DNA from: Aculops lycopersici
Taxonomy: Eukaryota > Arthropoda > Arachnida > Trombidiformes > Eriophyidae
NCBI GenBank assembly: GCA_015350385.1
Contig: WNKI01000001.1
Coordinates: forward strand, 5,091,010 to 5,155,009
Length of the DNA stretch: 64,000 nt
Reading direction: 5' to 3'
This document shows positions 47,401 to 57,877 of this stretch, in pieces. Below the pieces are notes generated by a model, which was given only the letters and a program-made list of their open reading frames with translations, did not search any database and had not been told where the DNA came from. The translations under genes and the position numbers were made by a program. Position 1 is the first letter of the stretch. Each line of letters begins with the position of its first letter.

Positions 47401-50400
47401 TTCTGGATCCAAGTCGAGGACTCGCAATGCATCTGACATGGAAAGCGTTGAAGGCTCTCGACTATCCTCCTCCTTCCAGGCTTCGAGTAGAGCTTTCAGT
47501 AGGTTGACTGGATCCTTGATAGGCCAATGATTAAATTTGGCTGTGTTGCAAAGGTTTCTCAGATAGTAGATATCGACAAATAGTTCATCCTCGAGTTGCT
47601 CGTAGGTAATGGGTGCAATGGGACAATAATCGTAGTTTGCCCGGTTGTTTGATTTCAAACGGCTGGTGAAATCTGCAACATGACACGCAATCTTCTCAAT
47701 CATTGTTCTTCTCATCTCTCCATTCCAAATGGCCTCCGGTGTGTCGAATTCTCCCAAGAAGATCTGAGCAAACTTGTCGGGTCCATGGTTTTCGAGATAA
47801 CAAACCATAGCTTCAGGTAGGAGGTAAGTAAGGAAGCTCTTAACCTTTTGTTTGTTGTTCTCGTCGATTCTGTAAGCTTGAGCCAAATGTGTTGCATGTA
47901 GCAGGCGACCGATAGGTATCAAATTGGACCCACTGTACATCAATATAAAGAAGAACAATCCACTTCTATACAACTGACTTATCATAGGATTTTCCTCGAT
48001 GACTTGAAGCATCAATGTAGAAACTCTCTCAACGATGACGGGATCAAATGTAACCAAAAGCTGTACAATGTGCGGCAAACAGCTCGTATCCGATAGATAT
48101 TTCTTGATTCTTGGAAATGGCCTTATGATTGCACCATCTGGGTCATGACTTGGATAATACTCGCAGATTTGTATAAAGATATTTAGGATACAAGTGGCCA
48201 ATTGGCTCTCGTTCATCAATGGACTACCTGTTGCCATAAGGCACCACTTGAGTTGAGGCACTTCGCCAGCCACTTTCCAGCCTTCCATTCCTTGTGCCCA
48301 GAATTTAGTTCTATTATTAACTTTACCCGTGTTCCAAAGCTCCTCAATCTCAGAGAATCGGTATGGACCATGATGGGACTTCGACTCTTGTAAAGCAGGT
48401 TCTGTTGTCTCTGTATTGTCGACAGTAAATCTATCCTCAACTGGCCTCTCAGAAGCAGCTAACTTGTCATCGTCGCTATAGTACCACTCCTTCGAGGCGG
48501 CGGCAGCTACCATTTCAGTAGTTGCCTCGATTACGTTTGTTTGGGTTGGCATGAATGCTCGCTGGGTGTGAAGATGGGCCAGAGTGACCATGTCGACTAG
48601 AGTGGTCACTCCGCCAGCATCGATTAGCTCCTTGGCATTTGACTTGTGCATCATAAACTTTTCCAACAACAAAATCAACCTGTCTCGCTCCAAACGATTC
48701 TTGCAATCCTTCAGCATTTCCAGGATATAGCGGATGTCATTGAAAAGGCCAATTTCGTTCATATAGTTTGCATAAATTATAGCCATTGCATGGAGACAGG
48801 TGCATCGCATGTCGACCCTTTTGTTTAGTAGAAAGCGATGGTAGAGATCACTGAGAAAGTGGAAGGGGCTTCTTATTTGAATCTTATTAATAAGGTTTTC
48901 CGAATCCTCCAATAATAATCTTAAAAAGTAGTCGCCAATACGTATTTCGTCGGCCAGAGACTTATAGGAAACTTCAAACTCGTAATAATTCCAGGATATG
49001 AGAGCTTGTTTTGAGGCAAGCTCGCGATCTGTTTGAAACAATCGAAGCTCATTCTCAATAACAGACTTAAGCTCCTCTCTTGTTTTCAAGTTCCAAATCA
49101 AGTCTGGTTTCCAATGGTCTTGATAAAATTGAAAGTAGAACATGTCCCAATTGTCTTCAACCTTAACCCTTTGTCTACATTTCCTCAAAACAACAGGCCG
49201 GACGCTAGCTCTTTCATCGCGTTTTGGCATACCGATTTGCTCTCGCCAATGCATAATCGTTTGCTCGAGCTGTCGCTCAAAAACTCTAACCGAAGGATGA
49301 ATATCCTTGATCTTGTTTCCTATATTCAACCCATCACCCGTAGCAGCAGATGTTTGATTGGCAAGTCTCAAGTTGTCGCGAGCTGGCATTGTAATCATGG
49401 ATTGTGGTGGCTTCTCTGTGGAATCTAAATAGTTGAGAAGACCTAAAGGAAACATACGACGGAATAGAGATTTCGTTTCATCGTTTCCAATCGACCACAA
49501 GGCCACCAGATGTCTTGACAAGTATTGTACGCCCGCTGTCCTACCATCTTTAGAGTGTGAGAATAGACCCATATGCAAATGTTTCATTAGTGCCCCCTCC
49601 GCGAGAGATAATTCTTGCATTCGCTTAGATACATTCGGTTCACCCTCTTGAATTATAGCTTTGATCACAAGACCCGCACCCTTGACTATGGCGAGAGATG
49701 GATGTTGGAACAACCTGTAGATATCGCGGCCATTTGTGGCCACCATATTGAGTAGAGTGTCGAAACAAGCACTATCCGTTGTTTCACTATAGGGGGCACA
49801 AAGAGCATAGGTTAGAAAGTCTAACATCGATGCCACAACCAAAGCACCAGTGCCACGATTTACGTGCAATTTTAACACGTCTAATAAACTTTCAAGAAAC
49901 TCTTTGGTGGCTAGGAGTGATGTCTTGTTCAGTTGCTCATGTCTAATATCACAATCTGGATGCATTGGTTGCATTAAGGCGCATAAGACATCGAATCCTG
50001 CATAGGTTATTGCATCGTTGTTTAACTTAATCGTCTTGACTATACTACGTCCTAAGTAGGCACGAAAGCGTTCACTCTGATTGAATAGGGCAAAACCGGC
50101 TTTAGATGCAACAAGCCTTCTGATGGCTTGGTAATACTGCTCTACATCAGCTGGTCGCTTAGCCTGTTGACTAACATTATGAACATCGGGAATGGGAATA
50201 CTGCCCTCTTCTGCTTGTTCAACAAAAGACATCAAGGCCATTTCAATCATTCTAGTCTTATTCTCGGCAAACAGTTTGACATCCTGTGGATTTGAGTATG
50301 ACAATCCACTGTAGGGACAGATGGTGTTGAATCTGTATATTGCATCTAGATATGTCCAACCAGGAGGGAGTATTTGGAAAGCTTTCAAGTGACTTCTCTC

Positions 50401-51474
50401 AATCTCGTCATCAGCAGGTACGTGCAATGGACCGCAGCGCCAGCCTACATTTGTTGGTGTCATTTTAACATGAACATCGATGTTGCCGGAAGACCTAGCG
50501 CTGTCCATGAGAGATGCCAACAAGGCATCGCGTTCAGTTGAGGAATATGAGGTTGTGTTACCAGAGGTGGCAAATTCAATTGAGAATACTTGTGGATCAT
50601 CTGGTGATCTAATCAATGAGAATATGTCATTGAGGGGCTTGACTGTGACAGGTTGATAAGTGTCTGGGTTGCGTTCGACTAAACATGAGTTCGTAAGACA
50701 TAATACACGTCTAATGGGTCGCATGTGATGACGATGATGAAGTTTATAAACAATAAACTCATGCAGGGAAGTCAAAGCTTCGTCTGTACTATAATTTGGA
50801 CCGAATTTGTTGGCGTAAAATTGCTCAATATTGATAGGATCTTTCTTGACTAATATAGTAAATCCACAATTGTCAACACAATAATCTTGTAAATTCTTGA
50901 TAAAATCGTCACGTAATTTGTCTGGATCACGAACATTGGAATTTGTTTTGGTTGTCAATCTAAACATGTGCATGCGACCAAACCCATTGATTGTCAAGCA
51001 GATACAACCAGGTGAGGTATTGGTGATTGCCAGATAGGCAATATGTTTGAAATAATAGTGAACATGTGCATTACCCAGGGTATCAGTTTGAACAATTGCA
51101 TTCGAAGTTATTTTTAAGATTGCTGGCAACTCTTGACGCGACCAATGAAATTTGCTGCATTCATATTGCAATGGTGAGTACTTGTCACTAGCCGATGTTC
51201 GTGGACGAAATCGGATAATATCACAGAGGATATCCTTACGAAATTCCGAGGAGAACTTTAGCAGGTCAGAGCCACCAGATTTTTTGCGAATTGATAGTTT
51301 AAACAAATCACCATTCAATGGTGCAACATCTATCACTTCGTCATAGGGCCAACAGTTAGTCAATTTCATACTCTTTGGATCATAGGTTGAAATTTGGGTG
51401 GAATCAATAACAAGAATTCGCTTATATTTGCCCTTCCAGGAATGTTTGATGACAATATAGCTAAATGATGACAT
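44443..51474 (-). CDS. Rme-8: RME-8 / DNAJC13, endosomal J-domain protein
   Basis: The protein recruits Hsc70 to endosomes and controls clathrin dynamics and retromer-linked sorting. The 2,343 residues compare with about 2,240 in the human protein. The N-terminal PH-like region begins with SSFSYIVIKHSWKGKYKRI. Four IWN repeats are visible (IWNLKTR, IWNGEMR, IWNNATR, IWNSEIR), the hallmark of this family. A GYF-type segment (GPYRFSEIEELWNTGK) lies near residue 1,030. The J domain is at about 1345-1405 with an intact HPD at 1383-1385, so Hsc70 stimulation should be preserved. A Gln-rich insertion lies near 1,880-1,920 and a PPPV tail ends the protein. All 7 kb is one uninterrupted exon, remarkable for this gene. 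Its start codon lies inside one arm of the inverted repeat shared with PYM. Confidence 0.97.
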   Translation of the reverse strand: MSSFSYIVIKHSWKGKYKRILVIDSTQISTYDPKSMKLTNCWPYDEVIDVAPLNGDLFKLSIRKKSGGSDLLKFSSEFRKDILCDIIRFRPRTSASDKYSPLQYECSKFHWSRQELPAILKITSNAIVQTDTLGNAHVHYYFKHIAYLAITNTSPGCICLTINGFGRMHMFRLTTKTNSNVRDPDKLRDDFIKNLQDYCVDNCGFTILVKKDPINIEQFYANKFGPNYSTDEALTSLHEFIVYKLHHRHHMRPIRRVLCLTNSCLVERNPDTYQPVTVKPLNDIFSLIRSPDDPQVFSIEFATSGNTTSYSSTERDALLASLMDSARSSGNIDVHVKMTPTNVGWRCGPLHVPADDEIERSHLKAFQILPPGWTYLDAIYRFNTICPYSGLSYSNPQDVKLFAENKTRMIEMALMSFVEQAEEGSIPIPDVHNVSQQAKRPADVEQYYQAIRRLVASKAGFALFNQSERFRAYLGRSIVKTIKLNNDAITYAGFDVLCALMQPMHPDCDIRHEQLNKTSLLATKEFLESLLDVLKLHVNRGTGALVVASMLDFLTYALCAPYSETTDSACFDTLLNMVATNGRDIYRLFQHPSLAIVKGAGLVIKAIIQEGEPNVSKRMQELSLAEGALMKHLHMGLFSHSKDGRTAGVQYLSRHLVALWSIGNDETKSLFRRMFPLGLLNYLDSTEKPPQSMITMPARDNLRLANQTSAATGDGLNIGNKIKDIHPSVRVFERQLEQTIMHWREQIGMPKRDERASVRPVVLRKCRQRVKVEDNWDMFYFQFYQDHWKPDLIWNLKTREELKSVIENELRLFQTDRELASKQALISWNYYEFEVSYKSLADEIRIGDYFLRLLLEDSENLINKIQIRSPFHFLSDLYHRFLLNKRVDMRCTCLHAMAIIYANYMNEIGLFNDIRYILEMLKDCKNRLERDRLILLLEKFMMHKSNAKELIDAGGVTTLVDMVTLAHLHTQRAFMPTQTNVIEATTEMVAAAASKEWYYSDDDKLAASERPVEDRFTVDNTETTEPALQESKSHHGPYRFSEIEELWNTGKVNNRTKFWAQGMEGWKVAGEVPQLKWCLMATGSPLMNESQLATCILNIFIQICEYYPSHDPDGAIIRPFPRIKKYLSDTSCLPHIVQLLVTFDPVIVERVSTLMLQVIEENPMISQLYRSGLFFFILMYSGSNLIPIGRLLHATHLAQAYRIDENNKQKVKSFLTYLLPEAMVCYLENHGPDKFAQIFLGEFDTPEAIWNGEMRRTMIEKIACHVADFTSRLKSNNRANYDYCPIAPITYEQLEDELFVDIYYLRNLCNTAKFNHWPIKDPVNLLKALLEAWKEEDSREPSTLSMSDALRVLDLDPEKYSNPEDIDEQAIKRSYRELALKYHPDKNPDGAHIFQEVHKAYEFLSSKQARERASGSNPKNLILIFKAQSILFSQCSDELHPYKYSGYPELIKTIVSEVEDERLFSKPDPLLAYACETAYHTLKCSAKNAEELRREDGLEVLQQALSRCASVLSASAEPDDVCVQMCTNIVKCFTVASDFEACQQKLSELRSVVKDLNRILSYGKLLSLQLAASECAAAFAKCTPLHEILYESGIVFSLMLLLFKYDFTLEEGGVERNEGHNKQETTNQIARMALLACVRFYEMGRELFQKPTEAMLTYYVASHFVEATLDTHELLKMLTSNVEIPYLIWNNATRAELIDYLETQQRGIIQSGECPDESYGADFEISSHKSELRVGNVFIRVYNKQPSYPLRNASDLVQALLSYIGSQSQYIHSALSLPDNGPLDSTSFKNVEDCLKALALAIKFNPGVEVKCIGYFKLLFSLLKIDQLTNVQHMALNVIKNITNNSQCVVDIANSDVLVYLWVILYASRSSSRVNSQQQSSQQQDTASNKSPVRQPLAPTTSGDSTNTQQQQQQQQQSPQHQLRYETNNLDFDLDEQQMSRTMFILEILLPLIANAKIVKETLAKGGLVYLVDLFCNCTDLDVRLRSADLMARITADKLSGFQASLVLNRFLPMIIVDAMKNSTKDALNLFDNNQENPELIWNSEIRQHISAQAAKIAREIYDEQAKDPTYNWQMKPDLNLLNAFDQDELVVAGVYLRLFNQNPTWVLRKPRDFLTELMNSFQTLIKSQQVDETKLEIVSTALKNLLSAQPALLEMIPPMGHVQSIVSAIYSRSNKNEFVSKSCLTILSELGASRACVDNMSSRDTLLAEIKSSMTHYKETIDIACFGLRKIYEFAPVNDRIVQQALEANFITHLLDVLNSNQSAQTRALVVKILKSMTTNQTYGQQVETILSKSKTWSDYSDQKHDLFISNEPSLVAIAAPSANIAGYLQYNKQAPAQPPPV

Positions 51475-51945
51475 ATTGCAATCTAATATGTGTCCAGTTT
51501 TTGAGGGTATTACAAATTACTCATCTAAATCGAAAGAATAAAGGCTAAAGTATTTTTTATATCTAGTTGTGGCGAACTTAGTCTCCAAATTTATGGATTC
51601 TAATAATCTTTAATCTTTCTGTCACTCCCCCTAACCGCGCTGCTGCTGCCGCCAGCGCGATGCGCTGCAGTGGCGAGGTGCGCTTCTCGCGCGCAGCGCG
51701 GTTAGGGGGAGTGACACAAAAAGTTCTTATTTTGGTCCAATTCAAATCTCGCGGCTTGATGTCTGTTTAAACCCCGCATGGCTTTTGCGCAGGAAGATTA
51801 AACACTATTAGAATCCATAGATTTGGAAACTAAGTTTGCTACAACGAGATATAGAAAATACTTTCGCCTTTATTCTTTCGATTTTGATAATTAAATTGTA
51901 ATACCCCCAAAAAACTGGACATATATTAGATTGCAACATGTCATC
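51467..51945. repeat. Long inverted repeat spanning the RME-8/PYM divergent promoter
   Basis: The left arm is 51467-51617 and the right arm 51794-51945. Read outward, both arms show the same order of blocks: AAGATTAAA, ATTAGAATCCATA, CCTTTATTCTTTCGATTT, TGTAATACC, ATATTAGATTGCAA, and then ATGTCATC, the first eight coding bases of each gene. By eye they are about 85-90% identical. The centre is asymmetric, with an extra 77 bases at 51717-51793. RME-8 reads left and PYM reads right, so each gene has a copy of the same promoter and leader. It may be an inverted promoter duplication or a foldback/MITE-like element. Confidence 0.85.
51620..51716. repeat. Inner perfect 24-bp inverted repeat
   Basis: Arms 51620-51643 and 51693-51716 are perfect complements (TGTCACTCCCCCTAACCGCG at the outer end). 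The GC-rich 49-base loop contains further GCGC/GCTG symmetry. It could extrude as a cruciform. No target-site duplication is evident. Confidence 0.85.
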
Positions 51946-52762
51946 GGCAAAAGAGAACATAATTCCAGCCACTCAAAGAAAGGATGGCTCGTGGAGAAAG
52001 GAGAGGAAAGTGAAGGAGGGATACACGCCACAAGAAGAGGTTCCAAAGTATGAGGCTAGACCGGCAAAGAAGGCCAAGTTGGGCCAACAGCAACAAGGTC
52101 AAGCTGCTGGGAAGGCGGCTGCCGGTCAACAGAAAGCTCAAACCACCAAGGGTGGCGACAAGAAAGCGCCAGCAAGTAAATCAGGCGAAAAGGCCACTCA
52201 AAAGCCCGCCGCTAGCGACGCCAAGAAGCCAGCTGCTAAGGCCCCAGCCGCCGGAAAGGATGCCGCCAAGAAGGCGCCAGCTGCCGCTGCTAAGAAGGTA
52301 GGTGACAAGAAGGAGCCAACCAAGGCTACACCAGCCGCTCCAAAGGCTGATGCCAAGAAGGCTGATGTTAAGAAGTCGGACGCTGGGGCTACCAAGAAGG
52401 CAGCACCAGCCAAGAAGGCGGCTGCCGCGCCGGTTGGTGAGAAGGCCGCTGCCAAGCCAGCTGCAAAGAAGAGCGCCGATGGCCAGAAGAAGAAGCAACC
52501 GACACCGGCTCAGAAATCAGCCGCCGCCAAGAAGACGTCGACCACAACCTCAGGCAAGAAGGCCGGAGCTGGCGGAAAAGGAGCTAAAAAGGTTGCCGCC
52601 ATCAAGAGACGAATTAGGAAGGTTAAGGCTCTGCTGAGAGGCATCAAGTGTCTTAAGGGAAAGAAGAAAGCCACCTTGTTGCCCACCCAAGTCTCGAAGG
52701 TTGGCCGCGAGAAGGCAGTCAAGGAGGAGCTAGAGTCTCTGAAGAAGAAGTTGAACGCGTGA
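51938..52762 (+). CDS. Pym: PYM (partner of Y14 and Mago) with histone-H1-like insert
   Basis: PYM binds the Mago-Y14 dimer and helps remove exon junction complexes from mRNA on ribosomes. Residues about 8-40 carry the family signature (IIPATQRKDGSWRKERKVKEGY, then TPQEEVPKYE), which contacts Mago-Y14. Residues about 215-274 form the helical, basic C-terminal part expected to touch the 40S subunit (KEELESLKKKLNA end). The middle, about 45-215, is very rich in K, A and P with AAKKAPA and KPAAKK repeats. This is like the tail of histone H1 and is not the usual PYM linker. The 274 residues compare with about 200 in other animals. It has one exon and diverges from RME-8 through a shared inverted repeat. 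Confidence 0.85.
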   Translation: MSSAKENIIPATQRKDGSWRKERKVKEGYTPQEEVPKYEARPAKKAKLGQQQQGQAAGKAAAGQQKAQTTKGGDKKAPASKSGEKATQKPAASDAKKPAAKAPAAGKDAAKKAPAAAAKKVGDKKEPTKATPAAPKADAKKADVKKSDAGATKKAAPAKKAAAAPVGEKAAAKPAAKKSADGQKKKQPTPAQKSAAAKKTSTTTSGKKAGAGGKGAKKVAAIKRRIRKVKALLRGIKCLKGKKKATLLPTQVSKVGREKAVKEELESLKKKLNA

Positions 52763-53461
52763 ATGAATGGAACCGAATGAAAGAGGTTTGAAATTGAGCG
52801 TACGAGTGTGATGCGACTTAGATCAAGAAAATTGTCTAATAATTAATAATAAAAATGTATCTAAACGTTTGTGTATTTATAACTCCTTGAAGATGAAAAA
52901 AATTTCTCCGGATTCGCAAGAGGGAGAGCCTCTCCTCCTAGAGCATCGAACTTACTGTTCAGTTCCTCGGGTGCAATAGCCGATGTGCACTTGAACTGAT
53001 GATGCGATGTGTTTTACGTAACTCGTAGTTGACTCAGTACCTCTTGTAAATAAGTGCCTCAGATTGTTGATAAGAAAAACTCCCATCAAGCTAGCAGTCT
53101 AAGTGGGGCCAGAGGCGCGATGAGAGATGAGAAAAGATGTGGCCATGCAACAGTAAGTGATGATGCGGCTATTTGCCACGCAAATTTACCTTGCACAATG
53201 CATATCTTGTGTGCTTCAAAATGCGCTCTATTCTATCCATCCATTCACATAACAGAGAATCTTTATGGCTGCACTGCAGTTTTTAGCGGCCACTGCTTCA
53301 ATACAACCACAGGCAGAAAAGCTACCGCTTTTTGAGGCCGTATGATGTCCGTGTATAAACATTTTGTTATGATTATTGTTGCTTGACCAAATCCAATCAC
53401 CATCAATATTATCAATTAGATATTGTATAATTATTGTTTATTTATATCTCACACCGCAAAC
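52763..53461. other. Intergenic, PYM 3' UTR and flightless promoter
   Basis: The AATAAA at 52848-52853 is the probable PYM poly(A) signal. The remainder is AT-moderate with a 93-codon frame of no recognisable character. The final 100 bases probably form the flightless leader. Confidence 0.55.
52848..52853 (+). terminator. Poly(A) signal of PYM
   Basis: AATAAA about 86 bases after the PYM stop codon. Confidence 0.6.
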
Positions 53462-56400
53462 ATGGCAGCCGCATCAACAGGGGTTCTACCCTTCCTTAGA
53501 GGGGCCAACTTCTCACATAACAACTTTAGAGGAGAACATTTCCCTCATACTATTGACCAAATGAAAGGTTTGAAGTGGCTAAAACTCAACAAGACGCAAC
53601 TCGATTGGGTCCCGGAACAATTCGCCAGCTTTGACAAGCTTGACACATTAGATATATCTCACAACAATCTAACTAGCTTGCATGGCGAACTAATTTGTCT
53701 AGAAAATCTCAAAATTTTAAACTGTCGCTATAACAAGATACATGGCGAGAATATACCTGTTGAGTTATTCAATATCAAATCTCTAACCGTTCTTGACCTA
53801 AGCCATAACAACCTGACAGTGATACCCAAAAATATAGAGAATTGCACTTCTCTAACTGAGCTAAATTTAAGCCATAATCTACTGAGTAACATTTGTGAGC
53901 AGTTATTTATTAATCTGACCGACTTATCGTATTTGGATTTAAGTGATAATCAACTCAAGACAATCCCACCACAGATAGGAAGATTAGCAAAGCTAAAAAC
54001 GCTAATATTGAACAATAACCCTCTAGAAGAGCATAAAATGAGACAAATTGAGCGTTTAAAAACGTTGCAAGTTTTGCATTTAGCAAATACTCACCGGAAC
54101 GCCAACAACTTTCCGGAAAATCTTGGTGATTTGACCAATCTAGTCGAGTTGAATCTATCCTCAAACAAGCTTGTAAGAGTGCCAATCCAACTGAACAATT
54201 TACGCGAGTTGAGAAGATTGAATATAAGTGAGAACGAGCTTGACAAGATGCCAAACGATTTTGGAGAATGGTGGCCAAATTTAGAAACTTTAAACCTATC
54301 AAGCAACAACCTAACAGAATTGACGTCTACTTTATGCAAATTGTGCAATCTCAAAAGACTTTACCTGAATGACAACAAACTTACTTTCGATGGTCTACCA
54401 GCAACTCTAGGAAAACTGCACCAACTTGAGATCTTTATGGCCGCAAGAAACAATCTCGAGCTTATACCTGAAAGCATTTTTAGATGTGGCCGCCTCAAGA
54501 AATTGATATTATCAAGCAACAAATTGATAACATTACCTGACACTATACATTTACTTTATGATCTCGAAATTTTGGACTTGTCGAACAATCCTGACCTAAT
54601 GATGCCCCCAAAGCCAGTTAGTGAAGCGCAACGGAATAGTCAATTTTATAACATTGACTTCTCCCTCAAGACTCAACTACGCCTTGCAGGCGACCCAAAT
54701 CAAGAGGAAGTACCCCAACAACCTGCAAGTAGGTATTTCGCTTTTGAATTCAGACTCTTACTGTTTAGTCAGAACACTAACCATTTCTCCATCTAATCTA
54801 TATCAACAGTTACCATCAAAGACCCTATTGCAAGAAAACTAAGATTGAGAAAACGTGCCAAAGATGATGTCGAGCAGGAGACAAATCAAGCCAAAGTATT
54901 GAAAGGTATGGAAGATCTAGCTTTGGGTAAAGATAATTTAGCCAACAATCAAACCGACTTTCTGGAACCGGATCTAAAACCAAAGAGATGGGACGAGAAT
55001 CTCGAGAAACCACCTATTGATTACAGCGACTTCTTTGACGAAACTACCGGCCAAATACAAGGGCTAACTATCTGGGAAATCGAAAACTTTTGCCCTGTTT
55101 TAATGGATGCCAATCTCTACGGCAAGTTCTTTGATGCAGATTGTTATATTGTTCTCAGTACAACTATCGGCGAGAATTATTCTCTAAACTGGCAAATATT
55201 CTATTGGATTGGTGCAGAGTGTAGTCTCGACAAGAAAGCTTGCTCAGCTATTCATGCTGTTGGCCTTCGTAATCATCTGAATGCTCATTGTAGAACTATA
55301 CGTGAGGAGCAAGGAGAAGAGTCGGATGAGTTTTTGGCTTTGTTTCCTGATGGTATCGACTATGTCAAAGGCGCTAGAACATCAAGTGGCTTTTATACTG
55401 TTGAGGAGACGGAATATGCTCACCGGATATTCCGCCTGCACGAAGTTGCCGACAAAACTCGGCAACTGCACCTAGAGACTGTCGCAGTGTCGTCTAGTTC
55501 CCTGGATTCAAGGTTTGTATTCCTTGTTGATCTAGGAACCAAGATATTCATATGGAATGGAATGTTGTCCAAGAATACTATCAGACAAAAAGCCCGTCTT
55601 CTAGGTGAGAAGCTTAACAAAGAAGAGCGTAAGAGCAAGGCTGACCTGTTGTTTTGTGAACAGGGTGATGAACCAGCCGAGCTTCTCGAGGAACTCAAAT
55701 TGACAGACCCATTACCTAAAGTACCCTTTAAAACTACTGATCTCACCGACGACTTCGACATCGACAGCTTTCAACCCCGTAGGCCAGTCCTGTAAGTATC
55801 GATATGATCACCATCCATTCTTTGAGTCATGCCAACTTTCTACTTCATACTAACCAATGATCAATACAATCCAACATACAGATACCAAGTGAGCCTTGGT
55901 TTCGGTTTCATCGAACTACTGCAAGTGGAATTCAAGTCAGGCGAACTATTAGTCAAATTTCTAGTCTCAACAAATGTGTATATCCTTGACTGTCACACCG
56001 ATGTCTTTGTATGGTAAGTTTATTATTTTCTGGCCCTTAAACTAATATTTATAGCTTTGAATTTGTGCTAACACGGTCTCACTTCATCAATTAATCAACA
56101 GGTTGGGCCGCAAGAGTTCCAAGTTAGCCAGGAATGCTGCCTTGAAACTTGCTCAAGAGCTTTTCTCCATGTTCAAAAGACCTGAGTTTGCCACCATAAC
56201 TAGCTGTTTGCAAGGGTAACTATCAAAAAATTATGAATATCTCTCTTTATTCTTTAACCAGAAAATTACTGACTGTATCTTATCTTCCATTCCACTTGAA
56301 ACAGAACTGAATCTCAGCTATTCAAAACCAAATTCAAGGATGCCGATGATGTTATCGCCGTTGATTATACTCGAACTGCTGAATCAGTTTCCAAAACTGG

Positions 56401-57745
56401 CGCTAACCTAACCAAATGGATGCAAGACCAGAAGGTAAAATGTGATCTCGCATCCCTATTCGCACCACCGCCAGCTGATGTATCACAACCTATGATAATG
56501 GATCCAAATGATAAGCTTGAGATGGTTCTTGTTCTGGAGGACAAAGACTTTGTTGATTTACCTGAAGAAGAGTTCGGACACTTTTACACCGAAGATTGTT
56601 ATGTATTTGTTTACCGTTACTTCATTCCTCAAGAAGATGGTGCTTCATCAGACGATAGAAACCATGAGAATGACGATGAATCAGAGCAAACCCGCTTACC
56701 AAACGGCGTTACAAACGGTCATACCAACGGGGATACGCAATATAATCAGGATGAGGATTACAAATTTGTCGCTTACTTTTGGCAAGGTAGACAAGCATCA
56801 AAAATGGGCTGGTTAACTTTCAAATTTAGCCTTCAAAATGAACTAGAAATTGAGTTTGGTAAGCTAGAAGTTGTCCAACTTCACCAACAGCAAGAGGACC
56901 TCAAGTTTCTGTCTCATTTTGACCAAAGATTTATTATTCATCAAGGTAAACGTTTGACCAATCCACTGGAAAGACCGATTGGCTTGTACCATCTTAGATC
57001 CAACAGGAACCCATTGACACTACGCTGCATTGAGCTGGACCTCGATGCGTCAAAACTCAACTCGGGCTTCTGCTATTTGGTTAGGTCACTTTATATTGCC
57101 TCTACAAATGGTTTGAATAACGAAGGTGGAAACCACATTAGTATTCACTCAAATATCTTTGTTTGGGTCGGCTCTAAGGCACCCGTCAATGAAATCAAGA
57201 TAGCCATAGAGATCGCTCATGAGAGAATGGGATTCAACTCTCACATACAGTCGGTCAAGATCTTCAAGGAGGGCGAGGAACCCGAGGAGTTTTGGAAGTT
57301 GCTCGGTGGTCGTGCAGACTACGATACAGACGCGGATTTTATGAAACATGTCAGACTCTTTAGATGCTCCAACGACAAAGGTTATTTCAGTATTACAGAG
57401 AAGGTAGATTTTTGCCAAGACGATCTAGCTGACGATGACATCATGATTCTTGACAACGGTAACCAAGTATTCCTATGGGTTGGACCAAAATCCAGTGAAG
57501 TGGAGGTCAAGTTGGCTGTTAAAAGTGCGCAAGTTTATGTTCAGAATCTGAGACTTAAAAATCCTAACTCAAGGCAATTGATGTTAACCTTGAAGGGTAA
57601 GGAGACAAGAAAGTTTACCAAGTGTTTTCATGGGTGGAGTGAGCATAAGGTTGTCAAGGATCCTAGAGGGGATGAGGCAAAGTTTTTGAAGTTAGCCTAT
57701 CAAGCTGATCAGGAAATGGGACTTCAATCGACCAATAATCAGTAA
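53462..57745 (+). CDS. fliI: Flightless I, LRR-gelsolin actin regulator
   Basis: The protein remodels actin and acts as a nuclear-receptor coactivator. Five exons (53462-54728, 54810-55791, 55882-56013, 56102-56215, 56305-57745) join in frame across GT-AG introns of 81, 90, 88 and 89 nt, giving 1,311 residues (usual about 1,260). Each joint restores conserved family sequence, for example the Trp of DVFVWLGRKS and the stretch around LQGTESQLFKTKFKD. The first about 400 residues are LRRs (about 16 units). The rest holds six gelsolin-like repeats, including GLTIWEIENF, EEFGHFYTEDCYVF and DFCQDDLADDDIMILDNG. The start is chosen because MAAASTGVLPFLRG matches the conserved family N-terminus. A Gly/Asn-rich acidic insert at about 950-985 is typical of the gelsolin 3-4 linker. 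Confidence 0.97.
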
Positions 57746-57843
57746 CATCTATGTGGGCCTCGTAATAGATGAGTTGAGTCGGTAGAAAGATGATCGTTAG
57801 TTTATTAACTTAGATCAACACATTAAAAGCCAACTATGATAAC

Positions 57844-57869
57844 AATAAATTTGATCAAAACTATTTATT
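57844..57869. terminator. Facing poly(A) signals of flightless and MSL2
   Basis: AATAAA on the plus strand (57844-57849, about 100 bases past the flightless stop) and AATAAA on the minus strand (57869-57864, 9 bases past the MSL2 stop) lie back to back. The two transcripts probably overlap at their 3' ends by a few bases. Confidence 0.6.
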
Positions 57870-57877
57870 AAGTATAG

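Noticed and set aside
52181..52498. Leu/Ser-rich minus-strand frame antisense to PYM
   Set aside because: It is the reverse reading of the Ala/Lys repeat; the hydrophobic look is a by-product of GCC/AAG codons.
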